This document shows, piece after piece, positions 44,320-53,534 of a stretch of 64,000 nt of DNA (position 1 is the stretch's first letter; every line of letters starts with the position of its first letter). Source of the stretch: Sphingobium lactosutens DS20 (lineage in GTDB: Bacteria; Pseudomonadota; Alphaproteobacteria; Sphingomonadales; Sphingomonadaceae); contig NZ_ATDP01000107.1 in the NCBI RefSeq assembly GCF_000445105.1, positions 124,001 to 188,000 on the forward strand, in the 5' to 3' direction. The notes beneath the pieces are model-generated. The model saw only the letters and a list, made by a program, of their open reading frames with translations. It did not search any database and was not told the origin of the DNA. The position numbers were made by a program, and so were the translations under genes.

Positions 44320-44399
44320 AAATCACAACCTCAATCTGTGCCATTGGCGCTGACGGCGGACACCCATCCGAACACATACCAACTGTTCCGCAGAAACAT

Positions 44400-44700
44400 G
44401 CTCTCTCAACCCATCGCTCATTCCCCGCGCAATCAGGCTCAACTGATCAGTCTTGGGGAATTGTTCAAAGGCGCGGACGGCGAAGGGGAAAATTCTCCCA
44501 CAAAAGGCAAGCAAGCGCCCGCGTCGTCGCGCCAGCTGACCTAGACTTATCCTCGCAGTGGCCTCGCTTCTTGTGTCTCGCTGCCAGAAATTTCTCTGCC
44601 AGACGCGCTCTCAGTCAATTTTTTGGCAGGATGCCTCCAGCACGCCACGCTTCTCGCCGCTACGTCAGCGCAAACGAGTTTTCTTACGAGGTTCCAAGCC
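44400..44700. promoter_or_regulatory. Divergent intergenic region, Rieske gene / acyl-CoA dehydrogenase
   Basis: These 301 bases separate the original Rieske start (ATG 44399, minus strand, preceded by GAGAGAG) from the dehydrogenase start at 44701. I see no gene. They should contain two divergent promoters; no clear -35/-10 pair or operator stands out. Confidence 0.5.
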
Positions 44701-45882
44701 ATGGATATTCAATCTCTCGACTGGAGCGATCCGCTCTCACTGGACTCCGCACTCGCAGAAGACGAGCGGATGATTGCGGAGAGCGCGCGCGCCTTCGCGG
44801 CAGAACGCCTGACGCCACGCGTCACAAGGGCCTATCTCGATGAGCAATTTGATCCCGAGATCATGCGCGAGATGGGTGAAATGGGTCTGTTGGGGATGAC
44901 GATCGACAGCGAACTTGGCGGCGGCGGATTGGGCTATGTGGCCTATGGCCTTGTCGCTCGCGAAATCGAGAGGGTGGACTCAGGCTACCGCTCCGCCATG
45001 TCCGTGCAGTCGAGCCTCGTGATGCATCCGATCGACGCCTATGGCAGCGAAGAACAGCGTCGCGCTTTCCTGCCGCGGCTCGCCACTGGCGAAATGATCG
45101 GCTGCTTCGGGCTGACCGAGCCTGACGCCGGTTCTGATCCCGGTTCGATGCGGACGCGTGCTGTTCCGATTGACGGCGGATATCGTCTGACCGGCGCGAA
45201 GATGTGGATCACCAATTCACCCATCGCCGATCTCGCGGTCGTCTGGGCAAAGTCCGCCGCGCATGGAGATGCTATTCGCGGCTTTATCGTCGAACGCGGA
45301 ACCAAGGGTTTCTCGACCCCGAAAATCGAGGGCAAGCTCAGCCTGCGCGCCTCGATCACCGGCGAAATCGTTCTCGATGATTGCGACGTTCCCGAATCGG
45401 CGTTGCTGCCAAACGTGGAAGGGCTCAAAGGGCCGTTTGGCTGCCTCAACCGCGCACGTTACGGAATTGCCTGGGGCGCGATGGGAGCCGCCGAGGCGTG
45501 CTACGCCGCCGCCCGGAACTATACCCTCGAGCGCAAGCAATTTGGCGTGCCGCTCGCAAGCAAGCAGATCGTCCAGCTCAAGCTCGCCGACATGGCGACC
45601 GAAATCGCGCTCGGCCTCCGCGGCGCGTTGGCTGTCGGCCGCGCAATGGAAGCAGGTATCCTGCAGCCGGATGCGATCTCGCTCATCAAGCGCAACAACT
45701 GCGGCAAGGCGCTCCACGTTTCGCGGACCGCGCGCGACATGCTCGGTGGCAATGGCATTTCAGCGGAATTCCAGGTCATTCGGCATTCCCAGAATCTCGA
45801 AACAGTGAACACATATGAAGGTACGCACGACATTCACGGCTTGATCCTCGGCCGTGCGATCACCGGCATCCCGGCTTTTTGA
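44701..45882 (+). CDS. Acyl-CoA dehydrogenase, glutaryl-CoA dehydrogenase-like
   Basis: A 393-residue FAD-dependent enzyme. The sequence [42 protein letters not shown] and [17 protein letters not shown] follows glutaryl-CoA dehydrogenase closely. The catalytic base Glu is in [13 protein letters not shown]. It would oxidise and decarboxylate glutaryl-CoA to crotonyl-CoA in lysine, tryptophan or aromatic breakdown. ATG 44701 is chosen; upstream in-frame codons lack homology. The adjacent CoA transferase, which nearly touches it, supports a glutarate-activation module. Confidence 0.85.
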   Translation: MDIQSLDWSDPLSLDSALAEDERMIAESARAFAAERLTPRVTRAYLDEQFDPEIMREMGEMGLLGMTIDSELGGGGLGYVAYGLVAREIERVDSGYRSAMSVQSSLVMHPIDAYGSEEQRRAFLPRLATGEMIGCFGLTEPDAGSDPGSMRTRAVPIDGGYRLTGAKMWITNSPIADLAVVWAKSAAHGDAIRGFIVERGTKGFSTPKIEGKLSLRASITGEIVLDDCDVPESALLPNVEGLKGPFGCLNRARYGIAWGAMGAAEACYAAARNYTLERKQFGVPLASKQIVQLKLADMATEIALGLRGALAVGRAMEAGILQPDAISLIKRNNCGKALHVSRTARDMLGGNGISAEFQVIRHSQNLETVNTYEGTHDIHGLILGRAITGIPAF

Positions 45883-45884
45883 TC

Positions 45885-46997
45885 GTGCGCCGCCCGTTGG
45901 AAGGAGTTCGCGTCGTCGAACTCGCCCGTATCCTCGCCGGTCCCTGGGCAGGACAGCTGCTCGCGGATCTCGGCGCGGAAGTCATAAAGGTCGAACGTCC
46001 CGGTTGCGGCGACGACACGCGTGGCTGGGGGCCGCCCTTCATTACGGACTCCGAGGGTGCCCCGCGGGGAGCGGCCTATTTTCATGCCTGCAATCGCGGC
46101 AAGCGTAGCGTAGCGATCGACTTCACGAATGCCGACGGCCAGGCGGAAGTACGCGAACTGGTTCGCAACGCGGATATTGTGATCGAGAATTTCAAGGTCG
46201 GCTCGCTCACCCGCTATGGCCTCGATCACGCAAGCCTTCTCGCGGTGAACCCGCGCCTGATCACCTGTTCGGTTACCGGCTTTGGGCAGACCGGCCCCTA
46301 CGCGCCGCGAGCAGGCTATGACTTCATTATCCAGGCGATGGGCGGAGCGATGTCGCTCACCGGGGAACCGGATGGTGAACCCCAGAAGGCTGGGGTGGCT
46401 TATGCCGATATCTTCACGGGCATGTATGCGACCGTTGCCATTCTCGCCGCGCTGCGTGAGCGGGATCTGCGCGGTGTAGGCGCTCACCTCGATCTCGCGC
46501 TGCTCGACTGTCAGGTGGCGGTGCTCGCCAACCAGGCACTGAACTATTTTGCGAGCGGCACTGCACCACGCCGGCTCGGCAACGGGCACCCAAACCTGGT
46601 CCCATATCAGCTGTTCAAGACATCGGACGGAGAGTTAATCATCGCCGTCGGCAATGATCGGCAATTCGAGCAGCTTTGCCACACGTTAGGCCTCGCCGCG
46701 CTATCGCGAGACCCACGATTTTCGACGAATGCCGGGCGTGTGGAACATCGTACGGAGGTCGTTTCGGCCATTGAGGCAGCGACGCGGGGCTGGACGATGC
46801 ACGATCTCGCAGAAGCGCTTGAGGTCCTTCATATCCCCTGCGGACCGGTCAACGACCTTGCCGACGTCTTCGCAGATCCGCAAGTGATCGCCCGCGGACT
46901 TGCGATCGAGCAAGCCGGCGTACCCGGCCTTGCTTCACCGATCGTGGTCGATGGCGAACGCATGATCGCTCAGGCCGGCGCACCCAAACTGCCTTGA
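45885..46997 (+). CDS. CaiB/BaiF-family CoA transferase
   Basis: A 370-residue class III CoA transferase. It has LEGVRVVELARILAGPWAGQLLADLGAEVIKVERP at the start and IVIENFKVG, then GFGQTGPYAPRAGYDFIIQAMGG, with the catalytic Asp expected in YDFI-type context. Start is GTG 45885, just after the dehydrogenase stop; TTG 45879 is an alternative. Paired with a glutaryl-CoA dehydrogenase-like enzyme, the likely reaction is succinyl-CoA:glutarate CoA transfer. Another dicarboxylate is possible. Confidence 0.82.
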   Translation: MRRPLEGVRVVELARILAGPWAGQLLADLGAEVIKVERPGCGDDTRGWGPPFITDSEGAPRGAAYFHACNRGKRSVAIDFTNADGQAEVRELVRNADIVIENFKVGSLTRYGLDHASLLAVNPRLITCSVTGFGQTGPYAPRAGYDFIIQAMGGAMSLTGEPDGEPQKAGVAYADIFTGMYATVAILAALRERDLRGVGAHLDLALLDCQVAVLANQALNYFASGTAPRRLGNGHPNLVPYQLFKTSDGELIIAVGNDRQFEQLCHTLGLAALSRDPRFSTNAGRVEHRTEVVSAIEAATRGWTMHDLAEALEVLHIPCGPVNDLADVFADPQVIARGLAIEQAGVPGLASPIVVDGERMIAQAGAPKLP

Positions 46998-47134
46998 GCG
47001 CCAGTTAACACCTCGCGCCGCCGACGGTCTCTCGTAGCATAACGGGCGGGAACGGTCCCTCACGACGCCCATAACAATGCCAGCGCGGGCGCCCCCAATG
47101 CGTTCGCCGGCGGAGCGGCGGTCCCCCGCAAGCA

Positions 47135-48364
47135 TCAGCCGGCTTTTTTCGTCACCCGCAAGCTGTTCATTCCACGAAGGGCCGGCAATCCGGTATCGAC
47201 GTCACGACCATCGTCGAGCATCCGCATATCGGGATAGGCTGCCACCAGCGCCGAAATGGCGACGGGCCCCACCATGCGTGCCATCATGTTCCCGACGCAC
47301 ACATGAACGCCACCGCCAAAGGCGATATGGGGATTCGGGCTGCGCCGGATGTTGAACCAGAGAGGATCCGGAAATTTGGCCGGATCGACATTGGCAGCCG
47401 CGATGACGGGCACGACGATCTCGCCCGCTGCGATGCGATGGCCCTGCAGGTCGACGTCTTCGACGGCCCGGCGCAGATTTCCGAGAACCACCGATCCGCC
47501 AAGTCGCAGAACTTCTTCGAATGCCGGACGCGCTGCAGCAGGGTCAGCAAGATAGTCGGCAAGCTGGTCCGGATTCTCCAACAAAAGCCGTGTTCCGATG
47601 ACGATGGCCGTCTTCGTCGTGTCGCTTCCGCCGGCAAGCAAGACAGAAGTGGTGACTGTCATCTCGCGCACGGACATCGGCTCTTCAGCGTCGCGCTGGG
47701 CAGCAATGAGCTCGCTGATGATGTCAGCGCGCGGGTCGCGGCGCCGCTCCTCGATCAAGGCACCCATATAGTCCAGGAGCGAAGCCGTCGAAACGTCGAC
47801 TTCGTCGAGCAACTCGTCAGAAGGCGGGACCGGCCCTAGCAGACGAAACTGGTCTGCGAGCCAGCCGGCAAAACGCACATGATCGTCGCGCGGGACGCCA
47901 AGCAACTCGCAGATGACGGTGTTCGGAATGGTGAGCGCATAATCCCCGAGAACATCAAAGTCCGTGCGATCACGAAGCGCTTCGACGCGTTCTGCCACAA
48001 CCTCAGCGAGCAGCGCCTCGCTGCGCTTGAGCACGGGAACGGAAAAGCTCTTCTGGATGCCCGAACGGAGCCGCGTGTGATGGGGCGGATCGATGTTCGA
48101 GAGCGTGTCGGCCAGGAACTGCAACGAAGGGCTGCGGTCGAATCGCGGTTCCTGCTGCAACAGTCCCGCCGCGCCGAAACTCCGGGACCGGAGAATCTGG
48201 TCACAGGCTGCGTAGCTCGAGACGTAGATGAACCCGGTGTCCTCATCGCGCCATATGGGCGCGGCCTCGCGCAGTGCGTCGTAAGCGAGGTGCGGATCGC
48301 GCTTGCCTTCGGCGCTCTGCGCGTACCGTAAGATGTCCTGCGGAGACTGTTGGACTTTGGTCAT
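47135..48364 (-). CDS. Cytochrome P450
   Basis: A 409-residue soluble bacterial P450. The I-helix has LLAGGSDTTKTA, the K-helix ExxR is FEEVLRLGG, and the heme loop is FGGGVHVCVGNMMARM with the ligating Cys. ATG 48364 is preferred; GTG 48391 would add nine residues. No ferredoxin gene is adjacent, so redox partners must lie elsewhere. Its convergence with the CoA transferase and closeness to a GMC oxidoreductase suggest hydroxylation of an aliphatic or terpenoid substrate; this is a guess from context. Confidence 0.92.
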   Translation of the reverse strand: MTKVQQSPQDILRYAQSAEGKRDPHLAYDALREAAPIWRDEDTGFIYVSSYAACDQILRSRSFGAAGLLQQEPRFDRSPSLQFLADTLSNIDPPHHTRLRSGIQKSFSVPVLKRSEALLAEVVAERVEALRDRTDFDVLGDYALTIPNTVICELLGVPRDDHVRFAGWLADQFRLLGPVPPSDELLDEVDVSTASLLDYMGALIEERRRDPRADIISELIAAQRDAEEPMSVREMTVTTSVLLAGGSDTTKTAIVIGTRLLLENPDQLADYLADPAAARPAFEEVLRLGGSVVLGNLRRAVEDVDLQGHRIAAGEIVVPVIAAANVDPAKFPDPLWFNIRRSPNPHIAFGGGVHVCVGNMMARMVGPVAISALVAAYPDMRMLDDGRDVDTGLPALRGMNSLRVTKKAG

Positions 48365-48403
48365 GATGTTAGCTCTATTTCTATGAGGCACGCTTTTGAC
48401 GGC

Positions 48404-50005
48404 TTATCTGTCGTCCAGGATCATTTGCGACGCCTTGTCGCCGAGCATCACAGCCGTGGCATTGGGATTGCCTGAACTCTGGACCGGCACCACCGAGAGG
48501 TCGATGACGCGCAGGCCATCGATCCCCCGCACGCGGCAGGCAGGATCAACGACGGCCAGATCGTCCAATCCCATCTTGCAGGTTCCCATCGGATGCTGCG
48601 TCGTTTGGGCCGCGCGCCGGTGAAAAGCGTCGATGGCTTCGTCGGTGTCGAGCCGGACGGGCGGCAGGGTGATGTCGCCGACGACAGTCGACAGCGCCGG
48701 CTGGCCGAGGAACTCGCGCATCAGGCGATGACCACGCCGCAATTCGGACAGGTCATGCTCGTCCGTGAGCAGATTGTAGAGGATGCGCGGCGGGGCCAGC
48801 GGATCGGCCGAATGCAGGGTCACCGAGCCCCGACTGCGCGGATGCGGGACACCATAGAGGGCCATCATATAATGCCCCGCCCCCTTTCGGATAAGCGGAA
48901 ACCAGACTGAATTCCTGATCGACAGCGCGCTGATCATGAAGCGCATATCGGGGGCGCTGCTACTCTGGCTGGTACGCATGTTGGCAGCCGCGATGACGGG
49001 CATCGTCGCGAGTTCGTTCTTAAGACCCAAGCTCCAGCGAACGATCTGCGCGGCAAAGCGATCCGCGCGGAACGTGCGGTGGAAAGCCCGAGGTTCTTTG
49101 GTCAGCGCCTCGAATATGCAGGCTGGCTGATCGTGAAGATTGCGCCCAACACCCGGGAGATCGTGAACCACGTCAACGCCATGCGCCCGCAATTCGTCCG
49201 CCGGCCCGATCCCCGACAGAAGCAACAAATGGGGTGAGCCGAAAGTGCCGCTCGAGATGATGATCTCGCTCGACGCGCGCGCGATCACAGGCGCGCCATT
49301 CTTGATATACTCGACGCCGGTAGCGCGGCCATTCTCCACGATGATGCGCGTGACCTGGGCACCGGTTTCGATGGTGAGTTGCTTCCGCCCTCGGATGGGA
49401 TCGAGAAACGCACGCGCCGTCGTCATCCGGCGGCCGCGATCATCGACATTGAAGTCGGGGATGTGGAAGCCCTCGGGATCATCAGCGGCGATGTCGTCGG
49501 TTACCGAAAAACCCATTTGCCGAGCGGCCTCGAACGCGCGGCCGGTGAAGGGATTTGGAACTTGGGGTTGCCGGACGGCCATCTCACCCTGGCTGCCATG
49601 AACGGCATTGTCCCCCTTCCAATGATTTTCGACCCGCCTGAAATAGGGCAGGACGGAATTATAGTCCCAGCCCGGCGATCCGAGCGCCGCCCAGCGATCG
49701 AAGTCGCTGGGATTGCCTCGGTTATAGACCGCCCCGTTGATCAGCGAGCTACCGCCCAGGCCCTTGCCCCTCGGGATTTCCAATCGTCGACCATCCAGCG
49801 CAGGCTCGGGTTCGGACTCAAAGCGCCACGAGGACTTGGGATGCATGCGCATCGAAAAGCCCGCGAGTGGAACGGTGAAGCGCAAATCGCGATGCCGCCG
49901 CCCTGCTTCGAGCAGAAGGACGCGCCCGCCCCCCTTGCCGCTCAATCGGTTGGCGACGACGGCTCCGCTCGAGCCCGATCCAATGACAATATAATCCCAA
50001 CTCAT
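48404..50005 (-). CDS. GMC-family FAD oxidoreductase (choline/alcohol dehydrogenase type)
   Basis: A 533-residue flavoprotein. The FAD-binding start is YIVIGSGSSGAVVANRLSG, the GMC signatures are GKGLGGSSLINGAVYNRG and ISSGTFGSPHLLLLSGIGP, and the end has HPMGTCKMG with the catalytic His and VQSSGNPNATAVMLG. It oxidises a primary alcohol. ATG 50005 is chosen over TTG 50014. It starts 13 bases after the SMP-30 gene, with which it is co-transcribed, suggesting sugar- or lactone-linked substrates. Confidence 0.9.
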   Translation of the reverse strand: MSWDYIVIGSGSSGAVVANRLSGKGGGRVLLLEAGRRHRDLRFTVPLAGFSMRMHPKSSWRFESEPEPALDGRRLEIPRGKGLGGSSLINGAVYNRGNPSDFDRWAALGSPGWDYNSVLPYFRRVENHWKGDNAVHGSQGEMAVRQPQVPNPFTGRAFEAARQMGFSVTDDIAADDPEGFHIPDFNVDDRGRRMTTARAFLDPIRGRKQLTIETGAQVTRIIVENGRATGVEYIKNGAPVIARASSEIIISSGTFGSPHLLLLSGIGPADELRAHGVDVVHDLPGVGRNLHDQPACIFEALTKEPRAFHRTFRADRFAAQIVRWSLGLKNELATMPVIAAANMRTSQSSSAPDMRFMISALSIRNSVWFPLIRKGAGHYMMALYGVPHPRSRGSVTLHSADPLAPPRILYNLLTDEHDLSELRRGHRLMREFLGQPALSTVVGDITLPPVRLDTDEAIDAFHRRAAQTTQHPMGTCKMGLDDLAVVDPACRVRGIDGLRVIDLSVVPVQSSGNPNATAVMLGDKASQMILDDR

Positions 50006-50017
50006 CGATGGCAAACC

Positions 50018-50905
50018 TCAGAGAATGTCAGAAACGTGATGGAGGGTCGAGAATGCGGCCCGCGATTCCGGGAGGCCCCGCACCCCAAGTCCGTCGATCA
50101 CGAAGAGCGCGCCGCACAAGGCGTCGCCCCTTCCGCCCACCACCGCAGGATCGAGCGTGCTGACATAGAGGCGATCGAGACCCTGGCCACCGAACGTGAC
50201 GCTTGCCGACCATTTGGTCGGCAGCTCCAGCGTCCGATCAACGGATCCATCTGGAGCGAAGCGGACGATGGTCCCTTCGCCGCACATCGCCATCCAGAGA
50301 TATCCTTCGGCATCGACGGTGGCACCGTCCGGCATGCCCAGATCAGAGGTATCGGCAAAGACGCGCTTGTCGCTGAGCCGACCGTCCGAACCATAGTCGT
50401 AGCAGAAGATTTTCCGCTTTATGCTATCGGCCAAATAGAAGAATTTTCCATCGGGGCTCCAGCACGGGCCATTGGAAAGGATAAAGCCCTCGTCGCGCTG
50501 TTCTACTGCGCCATCGTAACCCAGCGAATAAATGCCTCCGAGCGGATCCTTCATTCCTCGATCGGCGCTGACGGCAATGAGCCGCCCCGCGCGGTCGACC
50601 TTGCCATCGTTCAAGGTGCCACCCGCAGGAACACGAAAGTCGCTCAACGGCAAACACGTCCCACTCTGTTCGTCGAGGCGATAATATCCATCGGCAAGCA
50701 GGACGAGAAGCGCGCCGTCAACCGCACGGGTAGCGGCGACGACAGGCTGCGGCACTTTGTAATTCGCAACGATACGATGGGCGCCATCGTAAATGGTGAT
50801 GCTCTGGCCGACGATATCCACGAGCAGCAGTTCGCCGCGGTCCACATCCCAAAGCGGCCCCTCGCCGACCGTATAGCGTTCCGTTCCGACTCGATTGATC
50901 TGCAT
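50018..50905 (-). CDS. SMP-30/gluconolactonase family hydrolase
   Basis: A 295-residue six-bladed propeller: RVGTERYTVGEGPLWDVDRGELLLVDI at the start with the metal-binding Glu, then GTLNDGKVDRAGRLIAVS and ILSNGPCWSPDGKFFYLADS with the Asn/Asp metal ligands, and VDAEGYLWMAMCGEGTI. It hydrolyses lactones. Upstream of the GMC gene in the same operon, it could open a lactone formed by oxidation. Substrate unknown. Confidence 0.88.
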   Translation of the reverse strand: MQINRVGTERYTVGEGPLWDVDRGELLLVDIVGQSITIYDGAHRIVANYKVPQPVVAATRAVDGALLVLLADGYYRLDEQSGTCLPLSDFRVPAGGTLNDGKVDRAGRLIAVSADRGMKDPLGGIYSLGYDGAVEQRDEGFILSNGPCWSPDGKFFYLADSIKRKIFCYDYGSDGRLSDKRVFADTSDLGMPDGATVDAEGYLWMAMCGEGTIVRFAPDGSVDRTLELPTKWSASVTFGGQGLDRLYVSTLDPAVVGGRGDALCGALFVIDGLGVRGLPESRAAFSTLHHVSDIL

Positions 50906-50982
50906 GCGGCTCTCCTCGCCGCCCTATTGCCTTCCTCCTGACCGCTATGCTTGTTTGGTCGCGCCAGAAACTTGGCATCGCC

Positions 50983-51537
50983 TCATGATGATGTTTGACG
51001 TGAAAGCCTTATCCTGGCTCCATCGAGTAGCATTTCGAGGGCGTTTTCGAAGGCCTGGTCCGGGTCCATTCGCTCGACGATGAACTCCCTGATCTGTTCG
51101 TTCTGTTCGTTCAGCACCCAGCCGATCGTGAAGCTGGCAATGGAAAAGCTGACTTCCCTCGCCACCTGCTCCGGGAACCCCGCGCCAAGCATCGGCGCTT
51201 CAAGGCGTGGAATGGTTCGACGTCGCATGGTGTCCGTGGGCCACGCCTTGATGAGCAAGAGCGCGCCATCGCGATAGCTTAGCATCGCGTTGCGGTTACG
51301 TTTTGCAAAGGACGCATTCCACACTGCCCAATCGAGTCCCGAGGGCATGCTGTCGATGGTCGATTCGATGATGCGATTGGCCATATCACCGAGCAATTGC
51401 TCCTTGCTCCGGTAGTGATGGTACAAGGCGGGACCCTGGACCTGAAGCGCATCGGCAAGCCGCCGGGTCGTGAATTTCCCTAGGCCTTCCTCGCGCACAA
51501 GCCGCAATCCAGCCTCGATGATGTCGTTACGGTTCAC
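50983..51537 (-). CDS. TetR-family regulator
   Basis: A 184-residue repressor with the N-terminal HTH NRNDIIEAGLRLVREEGLGKFTTRRLADALQVQGPALYHHYRSKEQLL and a C-terminal helical domain of the TetR_C type. It is upstream of the SMP-30/GMC/P450 genes in the same orientation and divergent from the AraC gene, so it probably represses the neighbouring catabolic genes. Confidence 0.9.
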   Translation of the reverse strand: MNRNDIIEAGLRLVREEGLGKFTTRRLADALQVQGPALYHHYRSKEQLLGDMANRIIESTIDSMPSGLDWAVWNASFAKRNRNAMLSYRDGALLLIKAWPTDTMRRRTIPRLEAPMLGAGFPEQVAREVSFSIASFTIGWVLNEQNEQIREFIVERMDPDQAFENALEMLLDGARIRLSRQTSS

Positions 51538-51654
51538 TCAAACCCTCTCTTGATCATGATCCTCAAAGCCGCTACCTTAGCATTGCTAAGTTCGGAAGCG
51601 CATATCGAACGACCGGGCAGGTCAGACCCAAGATCCGATCGGAGAGGAGATAGC

Positions 51655-52593
51655 ATGTACTTCGCTGCGAGCGACTTTACGCTGCCCAATCGCCAAAATG
51701 CCTGGCGTGATATCGTGCACGCCACGTGCGGGCAATTTACGACTCATTTCGGTTCGAACGCACCGAATGGCACTATCGAGACCGCGCGGATCGGAGCACT
51801 GGCGTGCGCGAAGATTTCGCAGAGCGTCGAACGCGTGTGTCGCGCGCGCACTGAAGTCATGGCGGACGAGACCGGTCATTGTTACCTCGTACTGCAGACG
51901 GCGGGACGCTCGAAGCTCATCCATGACGACAACTCTGTGGATCTCGCGCCTGGCGACGCCGTGCTGATTGATTCGGCAGCCCCTTTCGAGATGAGCATGG
52001 CGGGTCATACTTCGCAGATCTGCGTCCATGTCCCCAAAGACCGGCTGTCTGCCGAGATGTCTGGATGGGAAAAGCGGGTTGGCCGGAAGCTGCCGACGCC
52101 TAACGATTTTCTGCTTCAGTCGATCATCACCGCGGCATTCACGCCAGGCGATGGCGTGGACGAGGGTTCGGGCGAGGTCCTTGCCAATGCCGTGATAGGC
52201 TTGCTGTCGCAAGGCTGGCGCAATGTCGACGACCCCAAGCCGGCATCTCAGCGCTATGCTTCCCGGCGGTTGCGCCATGTCCGAAACTTCATTCTTAACA
52301 ATCTGAGCGAAGGGGACCTCTCTCCGAAAATGATCGCCCGCGCGACTGCCATCTCCGAACGTCAGCTTCATCGCCTCTTTTCTTCTGGTCCCTCGCTTTC
52401 GCAGTGGATCAGGCAGGCCCGCGTGGAGCGGTGTGCGGCCGATTTCCGCGATCCCTCCTTGTATGACAGGTCGATCACGGAAATCGCCTATGCGCGCGGA
52501 TTCAACGACTCTGCACATTTCAGCCGCGTATTCCGGGATGCTTTTGGGGTCCCGCCTCGCGAGTACCGCAAGCAAGTCACATACAAGAGCTAA
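51655..52593 (+). CDS. AraC/XylS-family regulator (FeaR-like)
   Basis: A 312-residue activator. The N-terminal part is an AraC-binding-like domain (WRDIVHATCGQFTTHFG..., LAPGDAVLIDSAAPFEM). The C-terminal double HTH covers LRHVRNFILNNLSEGDLSPKMIARATAISERQLHRLF and SITEIAYARGFNDSAHFSRVFRDAFGVPPREYR. ATG 51655 follows GGAGAGGAG. It may regulate the divergent TetR-side genes or the convergent lyase gene. The arrangement gives no decision. Confidence 0.9.
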   Translation: MYFAASDFTLPNRQNAWRDIVHATCGQFTTHFGSNAPNGTIETARIGALACAKISQSVERVCRARTEVMADETGHCYLVLQTAGRSKLIHDDNSVDLAPGDAVLIDSAAPFEMSMAGHTSQICVHVPKDRLSAEMSGWEKRVGRKLPTPNDFLLQSIITAAFTPGDGVDEGSGEVLANAVIGLLSQGWRNVDDPKPASQRYASRRLRHVRNFILNNLSEGDLSPKMIARATAISERQLHRLFSSGPSLSQWIRQARVERCAADFRDPSLYDRSITEIAYARGFNDSAHFSRVFRDAFGVPPREYRKQVTYKS

Positions 52594-52604
52594 CCCCTCC
52601 AAGA

Positions 52605-53510
52605 TCAAATCGGAGCTTGGGCGCGGGCGAGCACGCGCCGCGCAAGACCCAGCGTAACGGGATCAATGAATTCTCCGTCGAGCGATGTCGCACCCTGTCC
52701 TTCCGCTGCCGCCCGCTCATAGGCCGCGATGAGGCGCTTGAAACGCTCCACTTCCTCGACCGGCGGCGCATAGGCCTGGTGGATCACCGGGACTTGCTGC
52801 GCCGCCAGAGCCAGCTTGCCGTCCATCCCCAGCATCATGCCACGCCGTGCTTCATCCTCAAGCGTCGCAAGATCGGGCACAATTGGCCACGGAAAATCCA
52901 GCGTCTTTAGGCCGTGCGTCTTCGCCGACAGGACGAGACGCGAGCGATGAAAGTGATACATGTCGCCGGGATATGCATTTCGATCGCGTAGATAGGCGCC
53001 CAGCCCCATGCCAAGCGAGATGCTGAGATCTCCGACAGCAAGGCCAAGTGTCGAGACATTGGGCGACGCCGTCGCCAGCTCATCAACCCGGGTCATCGCG
53101 CCCGCGCTTTCAATTCCGACGACATAGCCGATCGGCTGAAGAGTCGCGCTCGTTCCACGGGCGCGCTCGATCATGACATCAAGCTCGCGCAGCTCGTCGA
53201 CGGTCTCCGCCTTCGACAGGAACAGTGAATCGACACCATTGGGAACGTGCCCGATCACATATTCGACATCGAGAGCCGCCGCGGCCTCACTGAGCGGATT
53301 GATCCGAAGCGCCCGCCGCGATCGACCCCAGATGTCCTCCGACAGCAGCCCGACAATAGCCTCGCGCGCCGCCTGCTTCTCGCTGGCGACAACCGTGTCT
53401 TCCAGATCGAGGCAGATCATGTCGGCGTTCGTGTCGCGAATGGTGGCCCGCGTCTCGTCGAGGCCAAGCGTGCCCGGCAGGAGGAGGACGGACCGTTGAA
53501 GCTGTTCCAT
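52605..53510 (-). CDS. HpcH/HpaI aldolase / CitE-type lyase
   Basis: A 301-residue TIM-barrel lyase of the CitE/malyl-CoA lyase group: RSVLLLPGT, MICLDLEDTVVASEKQAAR with metal ligands, RINPL, FLSKAETVDEL, VGIESAGAM and LGLAVGDLSISLGM. These enzymes cleave or form C-C bonds in malyl-, citramalyl- or methylmalyl-CoA-type compounds. It is 24 bases after the MFS gene in the same direction. Confidence 0.85.
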   Translation of the reverse strand: MEQLQRSVLLLPGTLGLDETRATIRDTNADMICLDLEDTVVASEKQAAREAIVGLLSEDIWGRSRRALRINPLSEAAAALDVEYVIGHVPNGVDSLFLSKAETVDELRELDVMIERARGTSATLQPIGYVVGIESAGAMTRVDELATASPNVSTLGLAVGDLSISLGMGLGAYLRDRNAYPGDMYHFHRSRLVLSAKTHGLKTLDFPWPIVPDLATLEDEARRGMMLGMDGKLALAAQQVPVIHQAYAPPVEEVERFKRLIAAYERAAAEGQGATSLDGEFIDPVTLGLARRVLARAQAPI

Positions 53511-53534
53511 AAGTAATTCTCCAAGATCGGAATA

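Larger units (their letters stand above)
42841..44362 (-). mobile_element. IS3-family insertion sequence (1522 bp) with 10-bp flanking repeat
   Basis: The imperfect terminal inverted repeats begin TGTCTGTCGTCAG (42841) and, on the other strand, TGTCCGCCGTCAG (44362 inward), and match at about two thirds of 34 positions, including TGGC-CAGAT-G-GG. CCCATCCGAA is present on both sides (42831-42840 and 44363-44372). It encodes orfA and orfB. It interrupts the Rieske oxygenase gene. Confidence 0.88.
41827..44399 (-). pseudogene. Vanillate O-demethylase-like Rieske oxygenase, split by an IS3-family element
   Basis: The 3' part (to 42840) carries the Rieske cluster motifs CPHRRAPLSKG and C-x-YRGMLFSSGG, then the mononuclear iron site DNLCDLSHVDFVH. 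It resembles VanA/LigM-type O-demethylase oxygenases. The 5' part lies beyond the insertion: ATG at 44399 gives MFLRNSWYVFGW. Joining 44363-44399 to sequence below 42831 through one copy of TTCGGATGGG yields MFLRNSWYVFGW-AHELQEADG-ILGRVMLEEP, a continuous 346-residue protein of normal length. Adjacent to the IS the remaining frame has a TGA at 42850-42852. Re-initiation at 42789 would lack the first 26 residues. Confidence 0.9.

Noticed and set aside
42860-44343. Shorter boundaries for the IS3-family element at TGGC...GCCA
   Set aside because: These are inner parts of the inverted repeats. The outer TGTC ends extend the match and give flanking repeats that restore the Rieske frame; the inner ends do not.
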